Translations under genes and position numbers: made by a program
Shown here: positions 36,264 to 43,461 of the stretch, piece after piece
Layout of the letters: each line of letters begins with the position of its first letter
Numbering within the stretch: the first letter of the stretch is position 1
The notes under the pieces: model-generated
The model's database searches: none
Seen by the model: only the letters and a program-made list of their open reading frames with translations
What the model was told of the DNA's origin: nothing
DNA from: CAWFZT01 sp963820415
GTDB lineage: Bacteria > Chloroflexota > Anaerolineae > Anaerolineales > Anaerolineaceae
DNA length: 64,000 nucleotides
Direction of reading: 5' to 3'
NCBI GenBank assembly: GCA_963820415.1
Contig: CAWFZT010000006.1
Coordinates: 1,054,001-1,118,000 of the forward strand

Positions 36264-36926
36264 ATGCATTTGATTGAACTTGGCATCGACTTCATTCTGC
36301 ACCTGGACAAATACCTGGACCTGATTATTCGCAGTGTGGGCATCTGGACTTATCTCATTTTGTTTGTCGTGATCTTCATCGAGACCGGCCTGGTAGTCAC
36401 CCCCTTCCTGCCGGGCGATTTACTTCTGTTTGCAGCCGGGGCCTTTGCTGCCCTCGGTTCGCTAAACGTGGCGGCATTGTTCGTCATTTTAGCCCTGGCG
36501 GCTGTCCTGGGCGATACGGTGAACTACTGGATTGGGCACTATATTGGCGACCGGGCCTTCACCACTAAATCGCGTTTTCTTAAGCGCGAGTATCTCGAGC
36601 GCACCCAGGCTTTTTATGAAAAGTATGGCGGTAAGACCATCTTCCTGGCCCGCTTTGTGCCTATCATTCGCACCTTTGCACCGTTTGTAGCCGGCGTAGG
36701 CAAGATGCGCTACGGTTATTTCATCTCCTACAACGTCTTTGGCGGAATCCTTTGGACAGGCCTGTTCATCTTCGCCGGGTACTTCTTTGGGAATGTGCCG
36801 TTTGTGCGCAATAATTTCTCATTGGTGGTGATCGCCATCGTGTTGATCTCGGTGGTGCCTGCGGTAGTGGAAGTAATCCGCAGCCGCAAGAATTCTGCCC
36901 CAGCCCCAAAAGTTGAACCCTATTGA
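36264..36926 (+). CDS. DedA-family membrane protein
   Basis: 220 residues. Characteristic segments are VIFIETGLVVTPFLPGDLLLFAAGAFAALGSLN, AAVLGDTVNYWIGHYIGDR, FYEKYGGKTIFLARFVPIIRTFAPFVAGVGKMRYGYFISYNVFGGILW and a C-terminal helix. DedA proteins are membrane transporters or flippases, some translocating undecaprenyl phosphate or phosphatidylethanolamine. An AAGGAACC site precedes the ATG. The acyltransferase starts 11 bases after the stop, linking both to envelope lipid metabolism. Confidence 0.94.
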   Translation: MHLIELGIDFILHLDKYLDLIIRSVGIWTYLILFVVIFIETGLVVTPFLPGDLLLFAAGAFAALGSLNVAALFVILALAAVLGDTVNYWIGHYIGDRAFTTKSRFLKREYLERTQAFYEKYGGKTIFLARFVPIIRTFAPFVAGVGKMRYGYFISYNVFGGILWTGLFIFAGYFFGNVPFVRNNFSLVVIAIVLISVVPAVVEVIRSRKNSAPAPKVEPY

Positions 36927-36937
36927 AGGCGGGCGAG

Positions 36938-37657
36938 ATGGAAACCCAGGCAAGCACGCTTACCGGGCGGCGCAAGGTGATCAATGCGCTTCTGAGCGTT
37001 TTACTTCACGCTGCATCCAGGATAGATTATGTGGGCGCAGAGAATGTACCCTCGCAGGGTGGAGTGCTTTTAGCGACCAACCATATGAGCAGGTTCGATA
37101 CCCTGCTGCTGGCGCTCACTCCCACCCGCCCGGATATTACCGCCCTGGTAGCCGATAAATATAAGCGCAACCTGCTCTTCCTGGTTATCTTGAATATGGC
37201 GGGGATCATCTGGCTGGACCGCACCAAGGCGGATTTTGGAGCCTTTCGAGTGGCAGTCGATGCGCTGAAACGAGGCTACTGCATCGGGATTGCGCCTGAA
37301 GGGACGCGCAGCACGACGGCAGAACTCCTGGAGGGTAAACCCGGCACAGTCTTACTGGCGCTCAAAGCGGATGTCCCGATCGTCCCGGTTGGCCTGGCCG
37401 CCACGGAAACGCTGGTGCCCAACCTGCGCCGTTTGAAAAGATCGCAGGTGACCCTGCATTACGGCAAGGCCTTTCGCCTGCCGGCGCTGGATCGCGACAA
37501 CCGCGAGGCGCAGATGAAGACCTGCACGGATGAGATCATGTGCCGGATAGCGGCCCTGCTGCCCGAAAAATACCGTGGTTTTTACACCGGGCACCCGCGC
37601 CTTGCGGAGCTCCTGGCCGAGGGTGAATTTTCAACTTCAGGCGAATATCACCTTTAA
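36938..37657 (+). CDS. 1-acyl-sn-glycerol-3-phosphate acyltransferase (PlsC-like)
   Basis: 239 residues from ATG 36938. Acyltransferase block I is LLATNHMSRFDTLLLAL (H-x4-D), block II/III IGIAPEGTRSTTAELLEGKPGTVLLALKADVPIVPVGL. It would add the second acyl chain to lysophosphatidic acid at the inner membrane face. The N-terminus GRRKVINALLSVLLHAASRIDYVGAENVP is typical. It lies in the PrsW-DedA-PlsC run and is followed by the glutamate dehydrogenase promoter. Confidence 0.92.
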   Translation: METQASTLTGRRKVINALLSVLLHAASRIDYVGAENVPSQGGVLLATNHMSRFDTLLLALTPTRPDITALVADKYKRNLLFLVILNMAGIIWLDRTKADFGAFRVAVDALKRGYCIGIAPEGTRSTTAELLEGKPGTVLLALKADVPIVPVGLAATETLVPNLRRLKRSQVTLHYGKAFRLPALDRDNREAQMKTCTDEIMCRIAALLPEKYRGFYTGHPRLAELLAEGEFSTSGEYHL

Positions 37658-37675
37658 CAGGCGATTTTTATCATA

Positions 37676-37704
37676 TTGACTCGTATACTTTTCTCCGGTA
37701 CGCT
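37676..37704 (+). promoter_or_regulatory. Promoter of glutamate dehydrogenase
   Basis: TTGACT (37676-37681) and TACGCT (37699-37704) are separated by 17 bases. The implied start near 37711 gives a leader of about 140 bases before the ATG at 37850. Confidence 0.6.
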
Positions 37705-37710
37705 TAAGCT

Positions 37711-37830
37711 AGAAAAGCGCGAGCGGAGGATGCAGTGCAAATCCTAAAGCCGAATAACGAAGGTTGAATGATGGAGTGGGCGCCAAACCGGGGTGCCCGC
37801 TTATTTTTCTGCATCGTCGCAAAAACAGGT
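37711..37830 (+). ncRNA. Structured 5' leader with terminator-like hairpin upstream of gdh
   Basis: The leader has a small hairpin (AGGAT..ATCCT around 37727-37745), a purine-rich single-stranded stretch and then a 7-bp stem GGGCGCC/GGGTGCC with loop (37778-37798), followed by TTATTTTTC (37801-37809). The last part looks like an intrinsic terminator ahead of the coding region, so attenuation or a riboswitch is likely. It does not match a riboswitch class I know (glycine, glnA/downstream-peptide, c-di-GMP, SAM, TPP and cobalamin were compared by eye). Confidence 0.5.
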
Positions 37831-37849
37831 TCTTGTAAGGAGACAACTA

Positions 37850-39136
37850 ATGGCAATGACAACCAATGCATTTGAAATGGCGCAGCGCCAGTTCGATCAC
37901 GTGGCGGAACTGCTCAGCCTTGACTCGCAGGTCAGCGAAATTTTACGCTGGCCGCTGCGCGAGTTTCACTTCAGGGTGCCCGTTCGCATGGATGACGGCT
38001 CCCTGCGCGCCTTCCAGGGCTTCCGCGTGCAGCACAACGATGCGCGCGGCCCGAACAAAGGCGGCATCCGCTTCCACCCCAATGAGACCATCGATACCGT
38101 GCGCGCCCTGGCTATGTGGATGACCTGGAAGTGCGCCGTGGCGGATATCCCGCTGGGCGGCAGCAAAGGCGGCGTGGTGGTCGATCCGGCGACCTTGACC
38201 ATTTCAGAAAAAGAGCGCTTGTGCCGGGGTTGGGTGCAGGGGATTGTGCACAATATTGGCCCGCGCCAGGACGTACCGGCGCCAGACGTGGGCACCACCC
38301 CGCAAATGATGGGCTGGATGATGGATGAATATTCCAAGCTGGTCGGCCAGTATACGCCGGGCGTGATTACCGGCAAGCCGGTCGGCGGCGGCGGTTCGCT
38401 GGGACGCACCGAAGCCACCGGTTACGGCGTGATTTACACCGTGCGCGAGGCTTTGAAACACTTCAAGATGGATTCGAGCCAGTGTGTGGCGGCCATCCAG
38501 GGCTTTGGCAACGTGGCCCAATACGCCGCCATCGGCATGGTCGAGCTGTTGAAGGGCAAGGTGGCCTGCGTCTCCTGCTGGGACCGCGAGGACAAGGTCA
38601 GCTATACTTTCAGCCATAAAGATGGCATCGCCCCGCATTTCCTGATGTCGATTACCGATCAGTACGGCTCGATCGATAAAGCCAAGGCCCGGGCCGCCGG
38701 GTATGCCATCGAAGACGGCAACGCCTGGATCAAAAAGGAAGCCGACATCCTCATCCCAGCCGCCCTGGAAGGGCAGGTAAATAACGAAACGGTGCTAAAC
38801 GTGCACGCGCGCGTGCGCCTGGTAGCCGAGGGCGCCAACGGCCCGACCACACCCGAGGCGGACGAGGTCTTCAAGAGCCGCAACATTTTCGTCATCCCCG
38901 ATTTCCTGTGCAACTCCGGCGGTGTGACGGTTTCTTATTTCGAGAGCGTGCAGAACGACATGAATTATTACTGGACGCACGCGGAAGTCCTCGACCGGCT
39001 GGATTCCAAGATGACCAGCGCCTTCCACGGCGTGCTGGAAATGTCTGAGAAAGAAAAAGTCGACATGCGCGATGCGGCCTACATGGTCGCCATCGCCCGG
39101 GTGGTCAAAGCCATGGAGCTGCGCGGCTGGATCTAA
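37850..39136 (+). CDS. gdhA: Glu/Leu/Phe/Val-family dehydrogenase (glutamate dehydrogenase)
   Basis: 428 residues from ATG 37850, with AAGGAG 9 bases upstream. The dimerisation/substrate domain has FRVQHNDARGPNKGGIRFHPNETIDTVRALAMWMTWKCAVADIPLGGSKGGVVVDP (catalytic Lys in TWKCA) and VPAPDVGTTPQMMGWMMDEY. The NAD(P) domain has TGYGVIYTVREAL and VAAIQGFGNVAQYAAIGMVELLKG, then ILIPAALEGQVN, LVAEGANGPTTPEAD, IPDFLCNSGGVTVSYFESVQ. It interconverts glutamate and 2-oxoglutarate plus ammonia. The product is the cytoplasmic hexameric type; the gene symbol is by function. Confidence 0.95.
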   Translation: MAMTTNAFEMAQRQFDHVAELLSLDSQVSEILRWPLREFHFRVPVRMDDGSLRAFQGFRVQHNDARGPNKGGIRFHPNETIDTVRALAMWMTWKCAVADIPLGGSKGGVVVDPATLTISEKERLCRGWVQGIVHNIGPRQDVPAPDVGTTPQMMGWMMDEYSKLVGQYTPGVITGKPVGGGGSLGRTEATGYGVIYTVREALKHFKMDSSQCVAAIQGFGNVAQYAAIGMVELLKGKVACVSCWDREDKVSYTFSHKDGIAPHFLMSITDQYGSIDKAKARAAGYAIEDGNAWIKKEADILIPAALEGQVNNETVLNVHARVRLVAEGANGPTTPEADEVFKSRNIFVIPDFLCNSGGVTVSYFESVQNDMNYYWTHAEVLDRLDSKMTSAFHGVLEMSEKEKVDMRDAAYMVAIARVVKAMELRGWI

Positions 39137-39179
39137 ATTCCCTGCTATTTACATACCCACCTGCGTGGGGACGAAGCGC

Positions 39180-39217
39180 CAGGGAGGGTCTGGTCCCTGA
39201 TTCGATTTGTATTTTTT
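39180..39217 (+). terminator. Terminator after glutamate dehydrogenase
   Basis: CAGGGA (39180-39185) pairs with TCCCTG (39194-39199), followed by a T-rich run ending in six T (about 39212-39217). A second small stem CCCAC/GTGGG lies just upstream (39156-39169). The loop contains the 11-base core GGGAGGGTCTG shared with the inverted repeat at 15477. Confidence 0.6.
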
Positions 39218-39295
39218 CGAAAACCGCCCAAATAGCTTGTAATTTTGTTCTATTTTTCGTAAAATAGAGTTGTAAACTCAATCCAGGAGAATCTT

Positions 39296-39493
39296 ATGCC
39301 GGGCGTAGTGATTATGAAAGCGGTATTGTTGATTAACATCCTTGCAATGGTTTTTCTGGCGATTTTTTATCTGCGCCGGCGCCAATTGGGTTGGGCAGCT
39401 TACTGCTTCTGGGGATTGTTGGCGATTGTCCTGCCGGTGCTCGGGCCGTTCCTGGTGATCGCTTCCCGGCCTGGCAGGTGGCGGGCGCTGTAA
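39296..39493 (+). CDS. Small two-helix membrane protein (PLDc_N-like)
   Basis: 65 residues from ATG 39296 with CCAGGAGA upstream. Two hydrophobic helices (AVLLINILAMVFLAIFYL and AAYCFWGLLAIVLPVLGPFLVI) enclose a basic turn RRRQLGW. The ending LPVLGPFLVIASRPGRW resembles the phospholipase-D-like N-terminal membrane motif found in many tiny membrane proteins. The function is unknown. Confidence 0.7.
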   Translation: MPGVVIMKAVLLINILAMVFLAIFYLRRRQLGWAAYCFWGLLAIVLPVLGPFLVIASRPGRWRAL

Positions 39494-39588
39494 AGGCCGG
39501 CTCTATCAATTCCTGGGGGTGGACGGGCGAGCGCCTGCCCACCCTTTTTATTCAGGATTTCTACCTCTACCGATAAAGCAGGGCATCT

Positions 39589-40086
39589 ATGAAAAAAGAC
39601 CGTTTTTTACTCGGCATCCTGGTGGGGATCGGGGCGCTGGCCGTCCTGGCAATTGTCTTATTCTTCCTGCGCCAGTCGCATGCCAGCTATGTGGCGGACG
39701 ATAACCCCGCTGGAGTGGTGCAAAACTACGTCCTGGCGCTATATAAAATGGATTACCCGCGCGCCTACAGCTACCTGGCGGAGGGACAGGGCAAACCGGA
39801 CCTGGATCACTTCCGCCAGACTTTTACCGTGCAGAGGTTTGACCTCTCAAACTTTGGCATGCAGGTGGGCGATGTGATCATCAACGGCGACGACGCTACC
39901 GTCTCGGTAACCCTGATGAATGCCGGGAATGGACCGTTCAACGACATCCAGCGCAACCTGCAGACGGCTGTGCTGAGGCGGCAGTCCGGGCCGTGGAAGA
40001 TCGATAATATACCTTATCCTTACTGGGACTATAGCTGGTACCAGGTTCCGGCAGAAACCCCGCAAAAAGCCATCCCCGTCCCCTAG
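39589..40086 (+). CDS. Membrane-anchored protein with DUF4878-like domain
   Basis: 165 residues. One N-terminal helix (FLLGILVGIGALAVLAIVLFFL) acts as signal anchor. The external domain (NPAGVVQNYVLALYKMDYPRAYSYLAEGQGKPDLDHFRQTF ... GDDATVSVTLMNAGNGPFNDIQRNLQTAVLRRQSGPWKID) has the alpha-beta cone shape of NTF2/DUF4878-like lipoproteins. Its function is unknown. It precedes the large DUF5671 protein by 70 bases on the same strand. Confidence 0.7.
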   Translation: MKKDRFLLGILVGIGALAVLAIVLFFLRQSHASYVADDNPAGVVQNYVLALYKMDYPRAYSYLAEGQGKPDLDHFRQTFTVQRFDLSNFGMQVGDVIINGDDATVSVTLMNAGNGPFNDIQRNLQTAVLRRQSGPWKIDNIPYPYWDYSWYQVPAETPQKAIPVP

Positions 40087-40156
40087 CGATGAGTTAGAAC
40101 CCCGAAATACACGAAATACACGAAAAAGATATAAAAAGAAGGAAAATTAGCTAATC

Positions 40157-42118
40157 ATGCGCACAATCCGGCGTTTCTATTTTTACCTGGTGGCTTTTAT
40201 CAGCCTGGAAGTGGTGGTGTGGGGGGGCATTTCGCTGGCGCGCACCCTGTTTGAGAATCTGCCGGGAGGTAACACTAACCAACTGGCGACCGGCCTTTCG
40301 CTGGTGCTGGTGGGAGCGCCCATTTTCCTACTGCACTGGCTGATTGCCCAGCGCGACGCTCTCCGCGACGAAGAAGAACACGCCAGCCGCCTGCGGGCGG
40401 TTTTCCTGTATGGGGCGCGCCTGGCGACCCTGATGCCGGTGGTGCAGAACGTTTTGGCGCTGATCAGCCGCCCGATGCTGGCGCTGCTGGGGAGCAGCGC
40501 CAACCTGGCCCTGATTGGGGCGACCCAGAGCGTGTGGGATAACCTGGCGGCAATCGCCATCAACCTGGTGGCCTGGGCTTATTTTGAGTGGGTGCTGCGC
40601 GCCGATTGGCAGGCGGGCCTTTCGGGGGCTGGCGCTACCACCCCGCTGGCGGACGTACGCCGTCTGTACCGCTTCATTTGGGTGCTTTACAGCCTGGTCT
40701 ACGCCATTTCCGGGGTTCTGCAGCTCCTGCGCTATATCTTCTATTCGGTCCAGACCATCAACCGCGTGGAGGTTGGCTGGCTGGGCAACGGGCTGGCCTG
40801 GGCGCTGGTGGGCGTGCCCCTGTGGGTGATTACCTGGCAGTCAGTGCAGCGCCTGCTGACCCGGACCGGAGAGCCCGGGGAGCGATCTTCGCCGCTGCGC
40901 CTGAGCGTGCTTTACCTGCTGGCGCTGACCGGCGTGGTGGTAACGCTCAGCTCGGTGGGCGTGGTGTTGGCTTATGTGCTGCGCTGGATATTAGGCGAGA
41001 CGCAGACCCTGGTAGATTTCCTGTCTGTGCACAACATTTCCCTGTCCATCGGGATCACCTTTGCCATCCTGTGGGCTTATTACGGTCGGCGCCTGCATAG
41101 CGAGATCAGCCTGGAGCCCGACCCGCTGCGCCAGGCGGGTCTGCACCGCTTGTACGGGTATATTCTGGCGCTGGCGGGCAATGGGGTGGCCTTTTTCGGC
41201 GCCTGGTGGCTGCTGAGCGTGCTGGTCGACCTGTTGTTTGGCAGCCTGACCGGGACGGATCTCCTGCGCACGCGCGTCAGCACCGGCCTGGCAGCGCTGC
41301 TGGTGGGTATGCCTGTGTGGTTGAGCTACTGGCCGCGTATGCAGGCCGAAGCTGCCCTGCTGACCGATCAGGGCGATCACGCCCGGCGCTCGCTTGTGCG
41401 CAAAACTTATCTTTACCTGACGCTTTTCCTGACCGTGGCGGGGGGCATGGCCAGCGCCGGGGCGCTGTTCTTCCTGGCGCTAAAGGCTGTATTGGTCAAC
41501 CCAGCTGCTGATTTCTGGCTTAGTTTCTTCCAGCGTTTGCAAACCCTGCTGATCGTGCTGGTGTGGCTGCTGTACCACTTGGAGGCGCTGCGCCGGGACG
41601 CCCGGTTTGCCCAGCGCGCTCTGAGCGACCGGCATGCCAGTTACCCGGTGCTGATCCTCGACAATGAAGCGGGCGCTTTTGCAGGCGAGCTGGCGCCTAT
41701 CCTGCAGCGCCAGATGCCGCGCCTGCCAGTCGCCATTTACAGGTTAGGGTCAGTGCCCCTGGACGACGATCTTTCGGCAGCCAGGCTGGTGGTGCTGCCG
41801 CTCGACCTGGCCACGCATCTACCCGAGGCGCTGCGCCTGTGGCTGGGGAACTTCTCCGGCCGGTGCATCCTGGCGCCGGTGCCTGATGAAAAATGGGTGT
41901 GGCTGGGGACGCCGCGGCGCACGGCCGGCGCGGCGGCCGTGCGCGAGCTGGCTCAGGCGACTGCCCAGGCGGTGCGCCAGGTAGCCGAAGGCCAGCCGGT
42001 CAAACCGCCTACGCCGAACAGCCCGTGGGTGATCGCCGGGTATATCCTGGCGGGTTTATTCGGGCTGGAGATTCTGCTCGTTTTGATTGCGTTGGTGATG
42101 TCGTTCGTGGGTGGGTGA
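40157..42118 (+). CDS. DUF5671-repeat polytopic membrane protein
   Basis: 653 residues with about 16 predicted helices. It has an internally repeated pattern: RRFYFYLVAFISLEVVVWG..GLSLVLVGAPIFLLHW, RRLYRFIWVLYSLVYAISG..GLAWALVGVPLWVITW, HRLYGYILALAGNGVAFFG..GLAALLVGMPVWLSYW, RKTYLYLTLFLTVAGGMAS, each a DUF5671-like unit that ends in a G-x-P-x-[WF] turn. Residues about 495-600 form a soluble alpha/beta insert (YPVLILDNEAGAFAGELAPILQ), and a last helix ends the protein. The family is common in Chloroflexota and its function is unknown. It lacks a clear ribosome-binding site. Confidence 0.82.
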   Translation: MRTIRRFYFYLVAFISLEVVVWGGISLARTLFENLPGGNTNQLATGLSLVLVGAPIFLLHWLIAQRDALRDEEEHASRLRAVFLYGARLATLMPVVQNVLALISRPMLALLGSSANLALIGATQSVWDNLAAIAINLVAWAYFEWVLRADWQAGLSGAGATTPLADVRRLYRFIWVLYSLVYAISGVLQLLRYIFYSVQTINRVEVGWLGNGLAWALVGVPLWVITWQSVQRLLTRTGEPGERSSPLRLSVLYLLALTGVVVTLSSVGVVLAYVLRWILGETQTLVDFLSVHNISLSIGITFAILWAYYGRRLHSEISLEPDPLRQAGLHRLYGYILALAGNGVAFFGAWWLLSVLVDLLFGSLTGTDLLRTRVSTGLAALLVGMPVWLSYWPRMQAEAALLTDQGDHARRSLVRKTYLYLTLFLTVAGGMASAGALFFLALKAVLVNPAADFWLSFFQRLQTLLIVLVWLLYHLEALRRDARFAQRALSDRHASYPVLILDNEAGAFAGELAPILQRQMPRLPVAIYRLGSVPLDDDLSAARLVVLPLDLATHLPEALRLWLGNFSGRCILAPVPDEKWVWLGTPRRTAGAAAVRELAQATAQAVRQVAEGQPVKPPTPNSPWVIAGYILAGLFGLEILLVLIALVMSFVGG

Positions 42119-42122
42119 TCTT

Positions 42123-42174
42123 CCAGATTTGGGGATGTGAGCGTGTATACGCACGCTCACGTCCCCAAATCTGG
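42123..42174. repeat. 52-base palindrome (family member 2)
   Basis: Starts CCAGATTTGGGGATGTGAG and ends with its near-complement; only the centre mismatches, plus two G-U type pairs. Same length, ends (CCAGATTT..AAATCTGG) and GAGCGTG core as the element at 28739-28790. It begins 4 bases after the DUF5671 stop and may act as its terminator. Confidence 0.85.
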
Positions 42175-42204
42175 GTATCCTCTCAACCTGTTTAATTTAT
42201 GATG

Positions 42205-42210
42205 TATAAT
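42205..42210 (+). promoter_or_regulatory. TATAAT -10 box of dnaN
   Basis: TATAAT preceded by ATG/TG (a partly extended -10) lies 53 bases before the dnaN start. No good -35 is seen at 17 bases. A GGAGAGAGGG ribosome-binding site follows near 42245. Confidence 0.5.
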
Positions 42211-42263
42211 TCAGATGGAATAACAGGCTTTGATTCTTATTTTCGGAGAGAGGGTTGTGATCC

Positions 42264-43391
42264 ATGAAGGCGTCTGTCTCCCAACAACATCTGGCGCATG
42301 GGCTGAGTGTGGTTTCACGGGCGGTTTCGCCGCGCAATACGCTGCCAGTGCTGGCAAACGTACTGGTAGCGGCGGACGAGGGCCGGCTGCGCCTTTCCGC
42401 GACCAACCTGGAACTGGGTATATCTTGCTGGATCGGTGCCCAGGTCGAGCCGGATTTTGCCATTACCGTGCCGGCGCGCACCTTTACCGATCTAATCAAC
42501 GCTTTGCCCAATGATACCATCACCCTCACCCTGAACATCAAAACTCAAACAATGACCGTGCGCTGCGGCGCCTCGGTAACCGACATCAAGGGCATTGATG
42601 CCCAGGAATTCCCACCCGTGGCCGCTCCCGACCTTGCCAAGGCGATGCAAATCAGCGTGACCGATTTTAAGGAGATGATCCAGCAGGTGGCTTTTGCTGC
42701 TTCTACGGACGAAGCGCGCCCGGTTTTGCAGGGGGTGTCCCTGACCGTCTCCGGCGAGCAAATTTCCCTGGCAGCCACGGATGGCTTCCGTATCTCGGTG
42801 CGCAAAGCCATCCTTTCCAACCCGGTCAGCGGGACGATGAACGCCATCATCCCGGCGCGTGCCCTGACTGAGCTGGCGCGCATCGCCACGGATGGCGAAG
42901 AGAACATCAGCATGGTCATGCCGCCCGGCCGCGGGCAGGTAGTTTTCCATCTCAAGGACGTCGAGCTGAGCTCGCAGTTGATCGATGGCAATTTCCCAGA
43001 TTACAAGGTGATCATCCCGCGTACGCTCAAAACCCACACGATCCTGACCACGGCCAGCCTGCTCAAGGCCTGCAAACAGGCTGAGATCATCGCCCGGGAA
43101 GGCAACAACGTCATCCGCCTGAACATCCAGCCCGGCACAGACCAGCCCGGCGAGGTCGAGATTTCGGCGCAGACCGAGGAGACCGGTTCGAGTGACATTA
43201 AAGTCGACGCCACCGTGGATGGCCCGGGCCTGGTGGTGGCATTCAACGTGCGTTTCCTGCGCGAGGTGCTGGACGTGATCAAGACCCCCAATGTGGCCCT
43301 GGAGACTAACGCTAACAATACCCCGGCGATGATCCACCCGGTGGGCAGCGACGATTTTACTCACGTGATCATGCCCATGCATCTGGGCTAA
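42264..43391 (+). CDS. dnaN: DNA polymerase III beta subunit (sliding clamp)
   Basis: 375 residues with the three clamp domains. Domain 1: HGLSVVSRAVSPRNTLPVLANVLVAADEGRLRLSATNLELGI. Domain 2: FKEMIQQVAFAASTDEARPVLQGVSLTVSGEQISLAATDGFRISV and ALTELARIATDGEENISM. Domain 3: LIDGNFPDYKVIIPRTLKT, EIIAREGNNVIRLNIQ and the C-terminal IHPVGSDDFTHVIMPMHLG. It tethers the replicative polymerase. It is about 18 kb from the proposed origin rather than next to dnaA. A PPDK-N-like gene follows 70 bases later. Confidence 0.97.
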   Translation: MKASVSQQHLAHGLSVVSRAVSPRNTLPVLANVLVAADEGRLRLSATNLELGISCWIGAQVEPDFAITVPARTFTDLINALPNDTITLTLNIKTQTMTVRCGASVTDIKGIDAQEFPPVAAPDLAKAMQISVTDFKEMIQQVAFAASTDEARPVLQGVSLTVSGEQISLAATDGFRISVRKAILSNPVSGTMNAIIPARALTELARIATDGEENISMVMPPGRGQVVFHLKDVELSSQLIDGNFPDYKVIIPRTLKTHTILTTASLLKACKQAEIIAREGNNVIRLNIQPGTDQPGEVEISAQTEETGSSDIKVDATVDGPGLVVAFNVRFLREVLDVIKTPNVALETNANNTPAMIHPVGSDDFTHVIMPMHLG

Positions 43392-43461
43392 ATTGGCAGC
43401 TATTGAGGGCTCTCGGTCGCAGAGCGGCCGGGAACTTTTTATTCGCACTACGTGGTAGGTT

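Noticed and set aside
37711..37849. Assignment of the gdh leader to a known riboswitch (glnA/downstream-peptide, c-di-GMP, ZTP, THF, cobalamin)
   Set aside because: Key conserved sequences of each class are absent; left as an unclassified leader.
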